Positions 8,409-19,611 of a stretch of 64,000 nt of DNA are shown here, piece by piece. Every line of letters starts with the position of its first letter. Within the stretch, counting starts at the first letter, position 1. The position numbers were made by a program, and so were the translations under genes. Source of the DNA: Ciceribacter lividus (GTDB taxonomy: Bacteria; Pseudomonadota; Alphaproteobacteria; Rhizobiales; Rhizobiaceae); contig NZ_QPIX01000006.1 in the NCBI RefSeq assembly GCF_003337715.1, positions 186,001-250,000 of the forward strand. The letters run 5' to 3'. Below the pieces are notes generated by a model, which was not told the DNA's origin, made no database searches, and was given only the letters and a program-made list of their open reading frames with translations.

Positions 8409-9920
8409 TCATTCGGCGGCAATCGGCAGCGGCTGCGGCTGCTTCTTCTTCCACGGAGCGTCGTAGAGGCCCCAGACCGGATTGTTGATCGCGAGATCCA
8501 TGTCGCGCGCGAAGATCGCAAAGCCGTCATAGCCGTGATACGGGCCGGAATAGTCCCAGCTGTGCATCTGGCGGAACGGAATGCCCATCTTCTGGACCGG
8601 ATACTTTTCCTTGATGCCGGAGCCGACGAGATCGGGCCGGATCCCCTCGATGAACTTCTCCAGTTCATAGCCGGTCACGTCGTCGTAGATCAGCGTGCCG
8701 TTCTTCACGTAGTGGCTGGTGCGCTGGTAATCGTCGTTGTGGCCGAACTCGTAGCCTGTACCGACGATCTCCATGCCGAGGTCTTCATAGGCGGTGATGA
8801 CGTGGCGGGGGCGAAGGCCGCCGACATAGAGCATCACGGTCTTGCCCTCGAGCCGAGGCCGGTACTTGGCGATCACTGCATCGACGAGCGGCTGATATTT
8901 CGCGATCACCGCCTCGGCTTTTTCCTCGATCTCGGGGCCGAAATGCTTGGCAATCTTGCGAAGCGATGCGGCGATCTGGGACGGGCCGAAGAAGTTGTAC
9001 TCCATCCAGGCGATGCCGTACTTCTCCTCCATGTGACGGCAGATGTAGTTCATCGACCGGTAGCAGTGGATAAGGTTGAGCTTGGCTTTGGGGGCACGCT
9101 CGATCTCGGCGAGCGTCGCATCGCCCGACCAGTTGCCGACGACGCGCAGGCCCATTTCTTCGAGAAGGATGCGCGATGCCCAGGCGTCGCCGCCGATATT
9201 GTAGTCGCCGATGACGTTGACGTCGTAGGGACCGGTTTCGAAGGCCTCGTGCTTGTCTTCGCCGGAGAACACCCAGTCGCGGATCGCGTCATTGGCGATG
9301 TGGTGGCCGAGCGACTGCGACACGCCGCGGAAACCCTCGCAACGGACGGGCACGATCGTCTTGTCATGCTCCTTCTTCTTCTTGCGCGAGACGGCTTCGA
9401 TGTCGTCGCCGATGAGGCCGATCGGACACTCGGACTGGATCGTCACGCCGTTGTTCAGCGGAAAGAGCGCCTGGATTTCGTCGATGACCTTTTCGAGCTT
9501 CTTGTCGCCGCCGAAGACGATGTCCTTCTCCTGGAAATCGGAGGTGAACTGCATGGTGACGAAGGTGTCGATGCCGGTCGTGCCGATGTAGTAGTTGCGG
9601 CGCTGGGACCAGGAATACTGGCCGCAACCCACCGGACCGTGGCTGATGTGGACCATGTCCTTGACCGGTCCCCAGACCACGCCCTTGGACCCGGCATAGG
9701 CGCAGCCGCGGATGGTCATCACGCCCGGAATGGACTTGATGTTGGATTTCACGTCGCACTCGGAAAGAGCCTTGCCCTCTTCCGCGTCGACCTCGTCGCC
9801 CGCCTTGGCGACGTTCAGATGCTTCTTGCGGCGCTTGGCCGTCTTGTCCGGATAATGCGACAGGACTTCCTCGATGAGCTTTTCATGGAGTCCGCTGTCG
9901 TTTTCATAATCGAGGCTCAT
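8409..9920 (-). CDS. nifD: Nitrogenase MoFe protein alpha subunit
   Basis: The 503-residue NifD has P-cluster ligands C73 ([11 protein letters not shown]), C99 ([10 protein letters not shown]) and C165 ([12 protein letters not shown]), and the FeMo-co ligands C286 ([11 protein letters not shown]) and H453 ([13 protein letters not shown]). The arginine and glutamine blocks around the cofactor look intact, so a functional Mo nitrogenase is expected. It starts 85 bases after nifH in the same operon. Confidence 0.98.
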   Translation of the reverse strand: MSLDYENDSGLHEKLIEEVLSHYPDKTAKRRKKHLNVAKAGDEVDAEEGKALSECDVKSNIKSIPGVMTIRGCAYAGSKGVVWGPVKDMVHISHGPVGCGQYSWSQRRNYYIGTTGIDTFVTMQFTSDFQEKDIVFGGDKKLEKVIDEIQALFPLNNGVTIQSECPIGLIGDDIEAVSRKKKKEHDKTIVPVRCEGFRGVSQSLGHHIANDAIRDWVFSGEDKHEAFETGPYDVNVIGDYNIGGDAWASRILLEEMGLRVVGNWSGDATLAEIERAPKAKLNLIHCYRSMNYICRHMEEKYGIAWMEYNFFGPSQIAASLRKIAKHFGPEIEEKAEAVIAKYQPLVDAVIAKYRPRLEGKTVMLYVGGLRPRHVITAYEDLGMEIVGTGYEFGHNDDYQRTSHYVKNGTLIYDDVTGYELEKFIEGIRPDLVGSGIKEKYPVQKMGIPFRQMHSWDYSGPYHGYDGFAIFARDMDLAINNPVWGLYDAPWKKKQPQPLPIAAE

Positions 9921-10005
9921 GGCTTGCGATCCCTCGCTGGTGGCGGCGTGCCGCCGTTTCGACTGGAGCGCCGGGTCAAGGCCGGCGCCCGGTTGAATCC
10001 GTCGC

Positions 10006-11025
<1,020 letters not shown>

Positions 11026-11094
11026 CTAGATTTTTCTCTTTTGAATCATCTCGTTAGCCTTTCCGACCGGCGAGACTTGGCCACGACATCGCTC

Positions 11095-11110
11095 TGTCGC
11101 AGACGCGACA
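11095..11110. promoter_or_regulatory. NifA upstream activator sequence 1 (nifH / iscA)
   Basis: TGTCGCAGACGCGACA is a perfect TGT-N10-ACA site with near-complete dyad symmetry. It lies between the divergent nifH and iscA promoters, about 100 bases from the nifH -24 element and about 130 bases from the iscA -24 element. Confidence 0.8.
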
Positions 11111-11170
11111 AACCCGACAGGGCTCGACGTTTTTGTAGGAAGCCGACAGCTCCTGTCGAATTGAAGACGT

Positions 11171-11186
11171 TGTCGCAAAGCCGACA
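11171..11186. promoter_or_regulatory. NifA upstream activator sequence 2 (nifH / iscA)
   Basis: TGTCGCAAAGCCGACA is a second perfect TGT-N10-ACA site, about 54 bases upstream of the iscA -24 element and 176 bases from the nifH one. The two sites probably serve both divergent operons. A nearby half-palindrome (CGACAG-CTC-CTGTCG, about 11143-11158) has the wrong polarity for NifA. Confidence 0.8.
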
Positions 11187-11231
11187 AGACGGAATTTCCC
11201 CATGTGACTGTTATTCCAAGGTCTTTTTCTC

Positions 11232-11247
11232 TGGCATGGCTGATGCA
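11232..11247 (+). promoter_or_regulatory. Sigma-54 promoter of iscA-nifU-nifS operon
   Basis: TGGCAT-GGCTG-ATGC keeps the invariant GG and GC at correct spacing, with T for C in the -24 box and A for T in the -12 box. The predicted start near 11258 leaves a leader of about 29 bases before the ATG at 11287. Confidence 0.65.
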
Positions 11248-11286
11248 TGGCGTTTCGCGTCGTCCTGCAAAACGGAGAAACGTGCC

Positions 11287-11607
11287 ATGATCACTCTGAC
11301 CGAGAATGCCATTTCCGCCGTCAAGTCCGCCCTCTCGAAGGCTGCCGAGCCCGCCGAAGGGCTTCGCATCATGGTCGAAGCCGGCGGCTGTGCCGGCTTC
11401 AAATACATGATGGGATTGGAATCGACCGTCCGACACGGCGACGCGGTGATCGACGCCGATGGGGTCAAGGTCTTCGTCGACGACCGCTCCCAGCCACATG
11501 TCGCCGGCATGACCATCGATTTCGTCACCGGCCTCGAATCCTCCGGCTTCGTCTTCGACAATCCCAATGCCGCGGACAAATGCGCCTGCGGCAAGTCCTT
11601 CAGCTGA
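11287..11607 (+). CDS. iscA: IscA/HesB-type iron-sulfur assembly protein (nif-associated)
   Basis: The 106-residue A-type FeS carrier has the three conserved cysteines: one in GGCAGFKY (about residue 37) and a C-x-C pair in CACGKSF at the C-terminus. In nif clusters these proteins deliver FeS clusters to nitrogenase apoproteins. The ATG at 11287 is chosen because the longer frame to 11017 crosses the sigma-54 promoter and the NifA sites. It is the first gene of the operon running to nifW. Confidence 0.9.
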   Translation: MITLTENAISAVKSALSKAAEPAEGLRIMVEAGGCAGFKYMMGLESTVRHGDAVIDADGVKVFVDDRSQPHVAGMTIDFVTGLESSGFVFDNPNAADKCACGKSFS

Positions 11608-11620
11608 GCGAGGGACGGCG

Positions 11621-12013
11621 ATGCCGGAACAAAGCCGCGCCACACGCATCACACTATTCGACGGCCTCGGCGGCCGCTCTTCCCCCGCCGCGCCACGCCC
11701 ACTGCCGGCAATCGTGACGACAACGCCGGAACCCCAGCCCGCGGCGCACGGAGTTCCCGACGGTCCGGACCTCAGGGCGGCCCTGATCGCCCGTCGGCGC
11801 CCGCTGATCGAGGCCGCGCTGGAGACGATCCGCCCGAACCTCAGGCGTGACGGCGGCGATTGCCAGCTGGTCAAGATCGAGGGAGACGCGGTCTTCGTGC
11901 GGCTGACCGGCGCCTGTGTCGGGTGCCAGCTCGCCTCAGTGACCGTCGCCGGTGTCCGTCAAAGACTGGTCGAAGCGGTCGGAATGCCGCTGCGGGTCAT
12001 TCCCGTCGAGTGA
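11621..12013 (+). CDS. nifU: Short NifU-type scaffold (C-terminal Nfu domain only)
   Basis: The 130-residue protein has only the C-terminal NifU/NfuA domain (about residues 50-130), with the cluster-binding C-x2-C in TGACVGCQLAS. It lacks the IscU-like N-terminal domain and the central [2Fe-2S] domain of full NifU. Residues 1-50 look low-complexity and Pro/Ala rich. It sits between iscA and nifS, so scaffold functions are probably split between IscA and this protein, as in several rhizobia. Confidence 0.88.
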   Translation: MPEQSRATRITLFDGLGGRSSPAAPRPLPAIVTTTPEPQPAAHGVPDGPDLRAALIARRRPLIEAALETIRPNLRRDGGDCQLVKIEGDAVFVRLTGACVGCQLASVTVAGVRQRLVEAVGMPLRVIPVE

Positions 12014-12024
12014 GGGTGATCGCA

Positions 12025-13200
12025 ATGCGCACCGTCTATCTGGACCATAACGCCACGACGCGGATCGATCCGGCGGTTGTCGAGGCGATGCTGCCCTTTC
12101 TCAGCGAGAGTTTCGGCAACCCTTCGTCGCACCATGCCGTCGGCGAGGCGGCGGCAGGTGCCGTGCGCAAGGCGCGGCGCCAGGTCCAGACCCTTATCGG
12201 CGCCGCGCAAGACAGCGAGATCGTCTTCACATCCGGCGGCACGGAGAGCGACAATACCGCCCTTCTCAGCGCACTTGCGGCCCTTGCCCCGCGCAACGAA
12301 ATCATCGTGTCTGCCGTCGAGCACCCGGCCGTCCTGACGCTCTGCGAACGGCTGGAGGCGGAGGGACGCGCCCGGGTGCACCGCATCCCCGTCGACCGCT
12401 GCGGCCGCATCGATGTCGCGGCCTACGAGCACGCTTTGTGCGAACGCACCGCCGTCGTCTCGTTCATGTGGGCGAACAACGAGACCGGCACGCTCTTCCC
12501 CGTCGAAACCCTCGCCGGGAAGGCGAAAGCCGCCGGCGCCCTCTTCCACTCCGACGCGGTGCAGGCGGCGGGGCGGGTACCGATCCGGGTGGAAGAAACC
12601 GCCATTTCCATGATGAGTCTTTCCGCTCACAAGATCGCCGGGCCGAAGGGTATCGGCGCTCTCTATGTTCGGCGTAAGACGCCGTTCTACCCCCTGATCC
12701 TCGGCGGCCGGCAGGAACGCAACCGCCGCGGTGGAACAGAGAACGTGCCGGCGATCGTCGGCTTCGGCGAAGCGGCCGAACGCGCCACATCGAGACTGGA
12801 AAGCGAAGCGGCGCGGATGAAGGCGCTGCGCGACCGGCTGGAACAGGGCCTGCTGGGCGCGGTCCCCGGTGCCCGCGTCAACGGCGATCCGATGGCGCGG
12901 CTCGCGAACACCTGCAACATCGCCTTCGAGGACGTCGACGGCGATGGTCTCCTGGCGCTGCTTGCGCGCGAAGGCATTGCCTGTTCTTCCGGCTCGGCCT
13001 GTTCCGCCGGCTCCATGCAGCCGAGCCATGTCCTGCAGGCAATGGCCATACCGGCGAGCCACCTCGGCGGCGCCGTCCGCTTTTCTCTCGGACGGGACAA
13101 CGACGACCGCGATATCGACCACGTTCTCGCCGTGCTGCCGTCGCTGGTGATGCGGCTGAGGCAACCCGCCGGCGCGCGGAAGGTCGCATGGGCCGGATGA
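12025..13200 (+). CDS. nifS: NifS cysteine desulfurase
   Basis: The 391-residue class I desulfurase has the N-terminal YLDHNATTRIDP motif, HPAVL, the PLP lysine in SLSAHKIAGPKG (about K206) and the catalytic cysteine loop ACSSGSACSAGS (about residues 324-335). It converts cysteine to alanine and supplies sulfur for FeS clusters of nitrogenase. It starts 11 bases after nifU and overlaps nifV. cysE downstream would raise its cysteine supply. Confidence 0.96.
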   Translation: MRTVYLDHNATTRIDPAVVEAMLPFLSESFGNPSSHHAVGEAAAGAVRKARRQVQTLIGAAQDSEIVFTSGGTESDNTALLSALAALAPRNEIIVSAVEHPAVLTLCERLEAEGRARVHRIPVDRCGRIDVAAYEHALCERTAVVSFMWANNETGTLFPVETLAGKAKAAGALFHSDAVQAAGRVPIRVEETAISMMSLSAHKIAGPKGIGALYVRRKTPFYPLILGGRQERNRRGGTENVPAIVGFGEAAERATSRLESEAARMKALRDRLEQGLLGAVPGARVNGDPMARLANTCNIAFEDVDGDGLLALLAREGIACSSGSACSAGSMQPSHVLQAMAIPASHLGGAVRFSLGRDNDDRDIDHVLAVLPSLVMRLRQPAGARKVAWAG

Positions 13201-14381
13201 TGAAAGAGACCATGATGGGATCACCCAACCACCCCGCCGTCTTTCTCAACGACACGACCCTGCGTGACGGCGAGCAGACGCCGGGCGTCGCCTTCTCCGT
13301 GGCCGAGAAGGCGGCGATTGCCGAAGCGATCGCCGCGGCCGGCGTTCCGGAAATCGAGGCAGGCACGCCGGCCATGGGCGAGGAAGAGATCGCGGCGATC
13401 CGCGCCATCGTGGCGCGCCGACTGCCGCTCCGGGTCATGGCCTGGTGCCGTATGACCGAAGAGGACCTCGAAGCCGCGCTGAGGGCCGGCGTCGAAGCGG
13501 TCAACCTCTCGCTGCCCGCCTCCGATCTCCAGCTTTCCGCCAAGCTCGGCATTGGTCGCAGCGAAGCCCTCGACCGGATCGGGCGCATGACGCGCCGTGC
13601 CGTGTCCCTCGGGCTTTTCGTCGCCATAGGGTGCGAGGACGCCTCGCGCGCCGACCCCGACCATCTGCGGAACGTCGTCGCTGTCGCCGCCGCGGCTGGA
13701 GCACAACGGCTGCGCCTTGCCGATACGGTCGGCATCCTCGACCCCTTCTCCACGATGGCGCTCGTCCAGCCACTGGCGGAGGCCGGCCTGATCGACCTCG
13801 AATTCCACGCCCACGACGACTTCGGCCTGGCGACCGCCAATACCTTGGCCGCCTTCCGCGCCGGGGCGAAACATCTTTCCGTCACCGTCTCCGGGCTTGG
13901 CGAGCGCGCCGGAAACGCCGCACTCGAAGAGGTTGCGGCAATCCTGGCGCTGAAAGAGGCCGTCGCGACCGGAATAGACCTCTTGGCGCTGAAGGACCTT
14001 GCCGAACTGGTCGCCCGCTGTTCGGGACGCCGACTGCCGCCCTCGCAGGCAATCACCGGAGGCGACGTCTTCACGCACGAGTCCGGTATCCACGTCGCGG
14101 GCCTCCTCAGCGACCGGCGTACCTATCAGGGCCTAGATCCGGAACCTTTCGGGCGTGGTCACGAGATCGCCATCGGTAAGCATTCCGGGGCAAAAGCGCT
14201 TGCCCATGTGCTGGCGGACCACGACCGCGGGTGCGAACCGGCGATCCTGGCGCGGCTGATGCCCGAAATTCGCCGCCGCGCGGTGATGACGAAAAAGCCG
14301 GTGCCCCCCGAAGTGCTGCTCGAACTCTACGACCGCGCGGCGACGCATCCGGACCGGGAGGACCTGCCATGTCGTTCGTGA
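13188..14381 (+). CDS. nifV: NifV homocitrate synthase
   Basis: The 397-residue DRE-TIM metallolyase contains [15 protein letters not shown] (substrate and metal site) and [12 protein letters not shown], and condenses acetyl-CoA with 2-oxoglutarate to homocitrate, the organic ligand of FeMo-co. GGAAGG precedes the ATG at 13188; an ATG at 13197 overlapping the nifS stop as ATGA is equally plausible. The protein lacks the LeuA-like C-terminal regulatory domain, as expected for NifV. Confidence 0.95.
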   Translation: MGRMMKETMMGSPNHPAVFLNDTTLRDGEQTPGVAFSVAEKAAIAEAIAAAGVPEIEAGTPAMGEEEIAAIRAIVARRLPLRVMAWCRMTEEDLEAALRAGVEAVNLSLPASDLQLSAKLGIGRSEALDRIGRMTRRAVSLGLFVAIGCEDASRADPDHLRNVVAVAAAAGAQRLRLADTVGILDPFSTMALVQPLAEAGLIDLEFHAHDDFGLATANTLAAFRAGAKHLSVTVSGLGERAGNAALEEVAAILALKEAVATGIDLLALKDLAELVARCSGRRLPPSQAITGGDVFTHESGIHVAGLLSDRRTYQGLDPEPFGRGHEIAIGKHSGAKALAHVLADHDRGCEPAILARLMPEIRRRAVMTKKPVPPEVLLELYDRAATHPDREDLPCRS

Positions 14382-15199
14382 TGGGCACCGGGCGAGGGCC
14401 GGCCGGCGCCGGCAGAGCGACGATCGACGCCGACCGACCGGGTGAGAGGCCGCCGGCGCCAAAGTCGCTGCTGCGACTTGTTCTGGACGACATCGCCTGC
14501 GTGAAGGCCCGTGACCCGGCCGCGCGTTTCGCGCTCGAAATCCTGCTGACCTACCCGGGCGTACACGCCATCATCTGGCATCGTCTGTCCCACGTGTTGT
14601 GGCGGAAACGACTACGTTTTCCCGCGCGCCTGCTCTCCTGGCTGTCACGCCTCCTCACCAATATCGACATCCATCCGGGAGCCGCCATCGGTGAGCGCTT
14701 CTTCATCGACCACGGCGCGGGTGTCGTGATCGGCGAGACGGCGGAAATCGGTGACGACGTGACGCTCTACCACGGCGTGACCCTCGGCGGCACGTCCTGG
14801 ACGCCCGGCAGACGACATCCGACGCTCGGGAACGGCGTCCTCGTCGGGGCCGGCGCCAAGGTCCTGGGCCCGATCACGATCGGTGCCGGTTGCCGCATCG
14901 GGGCCAATTCCGTGGTGATCGAGGATGTCGCGCCCGGGATGACGGTCATCGGCATACCCGGTCGGGTGGTGAAGCCGGCGCAGGAACGACGAAGGTCCGG
15001 CGACCGCCGCATCGACCTCGAACATCACCTGATGCCCGACCCCGTCGGCGAAGCCATCGCGGCACTCGTCGACCGCATCGATTTCCTCGAGGTTCGCCTC
15101 GCCCGGTTGCAGGTGCGGACGAACCTTTCCCCGCTGACCGATGTCTCGGTCACATCCATTACAAATGCACCGGAACGCGCAGGAGCCCCCCATGAGTGA
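14369..15199 (+). CDS. cysE: Serine O-acetyltransferase in the nif operon
   Basis: The 276-residue protein has a left-handed hexapeptide-repeat domain, including [20 protein letters not shown] and [20 protein letters not shown], typical of CysE. It makes O-acetylserine for cysteine synthesis. It overlaps nifV by 13 bases and nifW by 8, so it is firmly in the operon. A nif-linked CysE is known in Azotobacter and relatives and is thought to raise cysteine for NifS. The start follows GGGAGGA; residues 1-30 are Gly/Pro/Arg-rich and not conserved in the family. Confidence 0.93.
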   Translation: MSFVMGTGRGPAGAGRATIDADRPGERPPAPKSLLRLVLDDIACVKARDPAARFALEILLTYPGVHAIIWHRLSHVLWRKRLRFPARLLSWLSRLLTNIDIHPGAAIGERFFIDHGAGVVIGETAEIGDDVTLYHGVTLGGTSWTPGRRHPTLGNGVLVGAGAKVLGPITIGAGCRIGANSVVIEDVAPGMTVIGIPGRVVKPAQERRRSGDRRIDLEHHLMPDPVGEAIAALVDRIDFLEVRLARLQVRTNLSPLTDVSVTSITNAPERAGAPHE

Positions 15200-15575
15200 C
15201 TGTTCATCCAATTCCCGCCCGATCGACGTCGACAACATCCTCGAACGTCTGCGCGGCCTGTCCTCCGCCGAAGACTTCTTTCACACCCTCGGCATCCTCT
15301 ACGATGGCCGGGTGCTGAACGTCGCGCGGCTGCACATCCTGAAACGCATGGGCCAGTATCTCGCGGAGGAGGATTTCGAAGGCCTCCCCGACCGGGTGAT
15401 CGCGGCCCGCGCCCGTTCGACGCTGGAGCGCGCCTATTCAGACTTCGAGAGTGCCTCGCCGCTTTCGCAGCGCGTCTTCAAGGTACTGAAGGAGCACGAT
15501 CCGGAGAAGCCCGCGGAAAAACGTGGCGCCTTCGTCTCCTTCGAGGCCGCTCTGAAGCCGTTTGCCGAACAATAG
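15192..15575 (+). CDS. nifW: NifW nitrogenase-protective protein
   Basis: The 127-residue NifW shows the typical [11 protein letters not shown] start and a C-terminal [10 protein letters not shown] block. NifW interacts with MoFe protein and helps protect it from oxygen and mature it. The ATG at 15192 follows AGGAG and overlaps cysE. It is the last gene before the fixABCX promoter. Confidence 0.92.
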   Translation: MSDCSSNSRPIDVDNILERLRGLSSAEDFFHTLGILYDGRVLNVARLHILKRMGQYLAEEDFEGLPDRVIAARARSTLERAYSDFESASPLSQRVFKVLKEHDPEKPAEKRGAFVSFEAALKPFAEQ

Positions 15576-15656
15576 GCCTGGTGCCCTTCCCGAGGCGGCT
15601 CGTCCGCTCGACATCCGCCTGCGTCGGGCCCGAAACGACACGATGCGACACGACAG

Positions 15657-15672
15657 TGTCGAGAACCCGACA
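15657..15672. promoter_or_regulatory. NifA upstream activator sequence of fixABCX
   Basis: TGTCGAGAACCCGACA is a perfect TGT-N10-ACA site located about 80 bases upstream of the fixA -24 element. Confidence 0.78.
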
Positions 15673-15745
15673 AAACGTTCGATCACGACGGATGATGAAG
15701 ACGGGAATGAAGAGATATCAAAGGGTTATTCTTCAATCAGCGACA

Positions 15746-15761
15746 TGGCACGGATTATGCT
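15746..15761 (+). promoter_or_regulatory. Sigma-54 promoter of fixABCX
   Basis: TGGCAC-GGATT-ATGC is a near-consensus -24/-12 element (A for T at the start of -12), about 47 bases before the fixA ATG, with a NifA site upstream. Confidence 0.75.
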
Positions 15762-15807
15762 GCTGCATCTGCGTAACCTTTGAAGAAACCTGATGGAGGT
15801 GCGCGGC

Positions 15808-16662
15808 ATGCATATCGTCGTCTGTATCAAGCAAGTGCCGGATTCGGCGCAGATCCGCGTCCATCCGGTGACCAACACCATCATGCGGCAAGGCGTCCCG
15901 ACGATCATCAACCCCTTCGACCTGTTTTCCCTGGAGGAGGCGTTGCGGATGCGAGACGCCCATGGCGGCGAGGTCACCGTGCTGACCATGGGCCCGCCGA
16001 TGGCCGCAGACGCGCTGCGGAAGGCCCTGACCTTCGGGGCGGATCGCGGCGTGCTGCTTACCGACCGCTTTTTCGCCGGCTCCGACACGCTGGCCACGTC
16101 CTTTGCGCTGTCCGCGGCGATCGAAAAGATCGGCAAGGTCTACGGCAAGCCGGACGTGATCTTTGCCGGAAAGCAGACGATCGACGGCGACACCGCGCAG
16201 GTGGGGCCGGGCATCGCCAAGCGTCTCGACCTCCTGCAGCTGACCTATGTCGCAAAGATCGCGTCCGTCGACCCCGAGACACGGGCGATCACCGTCGAAC
16301 GGCGGGCGGAAGGCGGCACGCAGGTCCTGCAGACGAGACTGCCCTGTCTCGTCACCATGCTCGAGGGTTCGAACGAAATCCGCCGCGGGACGCTCGATGA
16401 TGCGTTGCGGGCCGCCCGGGCCGAAATCGTCACCTGGAGTGCCACCGACGCAGGGATCGAAGACCTGACCAAATGCGGCCTGCGTGGATCGCCGACCGTG
16501 GTGAAACGGGTCTTTGCACCGACGGCCCGTCAGGAGAAGGCGACGACGATCGGAGAACCGGGGGACAGCGCGCGCGATCTCGCCGACAACCTGATCGCGG
16601 AAATCTTCGCCCGCAAACCCGCGCTCGAAGGGGCTCTCGCGGCCGCCGGCTGCGCCGCATAG
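15808..16662 (+). CDS. fixA: FixA electron-transfer flavoprotein beta-type subunit
   Basis: The 284-residue ETF-beta family protein contains [15 protein letters not shown] near the N-terminus and the [19 protein letters not shown] block. FixAB with FixCX form an electron-bifurcating complex that couples NADH oxidation to reduction of quinone and of ferredoxin or flavodoxin for nitrogenase. The ATG at 15808 follows GGAGGTG. Confidence 0.96.
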   Translation: MHIVVCIKQVPDSAQIRVHPVTNTIMRQGVPTIINPFDLFSLEEALRMRDAHGGEVTVLTMGPPMAADALRKALTFGADRGVLLTDRFFAGSDTLATSFALSAAIEKIGKVYGKPDVIFAGKQTIDGDTAQVGPGIAKRLDLLQLTYVAKIASVDPETRAITVERRAEGGTQVLQTRLPCLVTMLEGSNEIRRGTLDDALRAARAEIVTWSATDAGIEDLTKCGLRGSPTVVKRVFAPTARQEKATTIGEPGDSARDLADNLIAEIFARKPALEGALAAAGCAA

Positions 16663-16678
16663 GAAAGATGAGGACATC

Positions 16679-17788
16679 ATGACCGAAGAGGCCAAGAAAC
16701 CCGCAGCACCCGCCGCCGGACGCGCCGGCATGAAGAAGGAACTGCCCGAGCACTTCAAATCCTACAAGCATGTCTGGGTGGCGATCGAAATGGAACGCGG
16801 CCAGGTGCATCCGGTATCCTACGAGCTCCTCGGCTGCGGCCGCACGCTCGCCGACAAGCTCGGCGTGCAACTGGCCGGCGCGGTAATCGGTCCGCCGGGA
16901 GAAGCGACCTGGCATGCCGTGGCAGAGGCCTTCGCCTACGGTGCCGACATGGTCTATCTGGTCGAGGACCCGGTCCTCAAGGACTATCGCAACGAGCCCT
17001 ATTCGAAGGCGCTGACGGACCTGGTCAACACCTATCAGCCGGAGATCCTCCTGCTCGGCGCGACCACGCTTGGCCGCGACCTGGCCGGCTCTGTCGCCAC
17101 CACGCTCAAGACCGGACTGACGGCCGATTGCACCGAACTCGACGTCGATGACGACAAGTCGCTCGCGGCCACCCGCCCGACCTTCGGCGGCTCTCTGCTC
17201 TGCACCATCTACACGCTGAACTTCCGCCCCCAGATGGCGACCGTCCGCCCTCGTGTCATGCCGATGCCCGAGCGCCAGGACCGGCCCGTCGGCCGCGTCA
17301 TCCAGCACAGGCTGCCGATGGTGGAGGAAGACATCGTGACCAAGGTGCTGAGCTTCATTCCCGACAGCCAGTCTGCCAAGGTCAACCTCGCCTATGCCGA
17401 CATTGTCGTGGCCGGCGGGCTCGGGCTCGGTGCGGCCGAGAATTTTCAGCTGATCCGCAACCTCGCCTCGACGCTCGGCGCGGAATACGGCTGCTCGCGG
17501 CCGGTCGTGCAGAAGGGCTGGATGCCGTCCGAACGCCAGATCGGCCAGACCGGCAAGACGATCCGTCCGAAGCTCTATATTTCGGCCGGCATTTCCGGGG
17601 CGATCCAGCACCGGGTGGGCGTCGAGGGCGCCGACCTGATCGTCGCGATCAACACAGACCCCAATGCCCCGATCTTCGACTTCGCCCATGTCGGCATCGT
17701 CACCGACGCGGTACGCCTTCTTCCTGCCCTCACCGAGGCGTTCATCCGCCGCCTCTCGCCCCACAACCGCGACAAGCTCGCCAGCTGA
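16679..17788 (+). CDS. fixB: FixB electron-transfer flavoprotein alpha-type subunit
   Basis: The 369-residue ETF-alpha protein has the C-terminal FAD-binding block including [26 protein letters not shown] and [10 protein letters not shown] (about residues 240-320). It pairs with FixA and begins 16 bases after its stop. Confidence 0.96.
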   Translation: MTEEAKKPAAPAAGRAGMKKELPEHFKSYKHVWVAIEMERGQVHPVSYELLGCGRTLADKLGVQLAGAVIGPPGEATWHAVAEAFAYGADMVYLVEDPVLKDYRNEPYSKALTDLVNTYQPEILLLGATTLGRDLAGSVATTLKTGLTADCTELDVDDDKSLAATRPTFGGSLLCTIYTLNFRPQMATVRPRVMPMPERQDRPVGRVIQHRLPMVEEDIVTKVLSFIPDSQSAKVNLAYADIVVAGGLGLGAAENFQLIRNLASTLGAEYGCSRPVVQKGWMPSERQIGQTGKTIRPKLYISAGISGAIQHRVGVEGADLIVAINTDPNAPIFDFAHVGIVTDAVRLLPALTEAFIRRLSPHNRDKLAS

Positions 17789-17801
17789 CGGAGATGCGAC
17801 C

Positions 17802-19109
17802 ATGATCGAGGAGAAATTCGATGCCATCGTCATCGGGGCCGGCATGTCCGGCAATGCCGCCGCCTATACGCTGGCAAGCCGCGGGCTGAAGGTGCTGCAG
17901 CTGGAGCGAGGCGAATATGCCGGTTCGAAGAATGTCCAGGGGGCGATCATGTATGCCTCGATGCTGGAGAAGATCATTCCGGACTTCCGGGAGGATGCGC
18001 CGCTCGAGCGGCACCTCGTCGAACAGCGGTTCTGGATGATGGACGACAGCTCGCACACCGGCATGCACTACCGCTCCAACGACTTCAACGAGGAGAAGCC
18101 GAACCGCTACACGATCATCCGCGCCCAGTTCGACAAGTGGTTTTCCTCCAAGGTCAAGGAAGCCGGCGCGACGGTGCTGTGCGAAACGACTGTGACCGAA
18201 CTTGCCCGCGATACCAGCGGCAAGGTGATCGGCGTTCACACCGACCGCCGGGGTGGCGCGATCTTCGCCGACGTGGTGGTGCTCGCCGAAGGCGTGAACG
18301 GCCTGCTTGGAACCCGCGCCGGCCTGCGCGACATGCCGAAGCCGGAAACGGTGGCGCTGGCGGTCAAGGAAATGCACTTCCTGCCGGAGGAAGTGATCTG
18401 TCAGCGCTTCGGGCTGACCGGCAATGAAGGCTGCGTGATCGAAGCTGCCGGCACGTTTTCGCAGGGCATGACGGGGCTGGCCTTCCTCTACACCAACAGG
18501 GAATCGATCTCGCTCGGCGTCGGCTGCCTGGTCTCCGATTATGCCAAGACCATGGAAAGCCCCTATGCCTTGCTGGAGGAATTCAAGAACCATCCCTCTG
18601 TGAAACCCCTGCTGGCAGGCTCCGAAGTCAAGGAATATGCCGCGCATCTGATCCCGGAGGGTGGATACAAGGCGATCCCGCAGCTCTTCGGCGACGGTTG
18701 GGTCGTGGTCGGCGATGCCGCCCAGCTCAACAATGCGGTCCATCGCGAAGGCTCCAACCTCGCCATGACCTCCGGCCGGATCGCGGCGGAGGCGATCTTC
18801 CAGGTGAGGAGCAGACGCGATCCGATGACGGCGGAAAACCTGAGCCTCTACAAGAAGATGCTGGATGACTCGTTCGTGGTGAAGGACCTAAAGAAGCACA
18901 AGGACATGCCCGCCCTGCTGCACACCAATTCGCACAACTTCTTCATGACCTATCCGCAGCTGATGTCGACGGCGGCGCAGAATTTCCTGCGCGTCGACGG
19001 CACGCCGAAGATCGACAAGGAGAGGGCGACCGTCGCCCAGTTCGTCAAGAGCCGCAGCCGCTGGGGCATGGTCTCCGACGCCGTGAAACTTGCCTTTGCC
19101 TGGCGCTGA
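17802..19109 (+). CDS. fixC: FixC flavoprotein dehydrogenase
   Basis: The 435-residue FAD protein of the ETF:quinone oxidoreductase type has the dinucleotide site [19 protein letters not shown] at the N-terminus and a [17 protein letters not shown] contact. It carries the low-potential and quinone branch of the bifurcating Fix complex. It starts 13 bases after fixB. Confidence 0.96.
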   Translation: MIEEKFDAIVIGAGMSGNAAAYTLASRGLKVLQLERGEYAGSKNVQGAIMYASMLEKIIPDFREDAPLERHLVEQRFWMMDDSSHTGMHYRSNDFNEEKPNRYTIIRAQFDKWFSSKVKEAGATVLCETTVTELARDTSGKVIGVHTDRRGGAIFADVVVLAEGVNGLLGTRAGLRDMPKPETVALAVKEMHFLPEEVICQRFGLTGNEGCVIEAAGTFSQGMTGLAFLYTNRESISLGVGCLVSDYAKTMESPYALLEEFKNHPSVKPLLAGSEVKEYAAHLIPEGGYKAIPQLFGDGWVVVGDAAQLNNAVHREGSNLAMTSGRIAAEAIFQVRSRRDPMTAENLSLYKKMLDDSFVVKDLKKHKDMPALLHTNSHNFFMTYPQLMSTAAQNFLRVDGTPKIDKERATVAQFVKSRSRWGMVSDAVKLAFAWR

Positions 19110-19162
19110 CGGGCGCGAAGGCTGCTTGCGAGACGCAACAACCGACAACGAGGTATACCGAC

Positions 19163-19462
19163 ATGACCATCGCCATCAAGAACGTCCGGGTCGAGGACAA
19201 GCTGTTCCAGAACCGCTATCTGGTCGACGTCGGCCGGCCGCACATCACGGTTCGTCCGCATGAGACGCCAAGTCCGAGTCTCTTGGCCCTGACAAGGGTC
19301 TGCCCTGCCAAGTGCTACGAGCAGAACGACAAGGGCCAGGTGGAGATCACCGCCGACGGCTGCATGGAATGCGGCACCTGCCGGGTCCTCTGCGAGGCAT
19401 CCGGCGAGATCGAATGGAACTATCCGCGCGGCGGCTACGGCGTACTCTTCAAGTTCGGCTGA
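19163..19462 (+). CDS. fixX: FixX ferredoxin-like protein
   Basis: This 99-residue protein has the cysteine pattern VCPAKCYE and [12 protein letters not shown] and the [10 protein letters not shown] tail typical of FixX. It is the FeS partner of FixC and completes the bifurcating complex. Confidence 0.95.
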   Translation: MTIAIKNVRVEDKLFQNRYLVDVGRPHITVRPHETPSPSLLALTRVCPAKCYEQNDKGQVEITADGCMECGTCRVLCEASGEIEWNYPRGGYGVLFKFG

Positions 19463-19503
19463 CGTCCACGCCCCGAAAACGGGCGAGCCGGCTCCGAACC
19501 GAA

Positions 19504-19531
19504 TTGACAAAGGGCGACGTCGGCGTAAGCT
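19504..19531 (+). promoter_or_regulatory. nifA: Possible sigma-70-type promoter before nifA
   Basis: TTGACA at 19504-19509 and TAAGCT at 19526-19531 are 16 bases apart, upstream of the nifA ATG at 19612. I see no NifA site or clear -24/-12 element in the 149-base fixX-nifA gap, so nifA is transcribed either from here or by read-through from fixABCX. The -10 match is weak. Confidence 0.3.
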
Positions 19532-19611
19532 GATTTGCCATATAACAAAAGACGGTTTGGGGAGGTTGCCCTTGGAACAATCCGGCCTGGGATAGTCCAA
19601 GAGGTCTTCAG

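Noticed and set aside
11120-11160. Additional NifA-like site in the nifH/iscA gap (TGTAGGAAGCCGACA)
   Set aside because: The spacer is 9 rather than 10 bases, so it does not fit TGT-N10-ACA.
19545-19575. Possible sigma-54 element before nifA (TTTGGGGAGGTTGCCC)
   Set aside because: The GG to GC distance is too short for a -24/-12 promoter.
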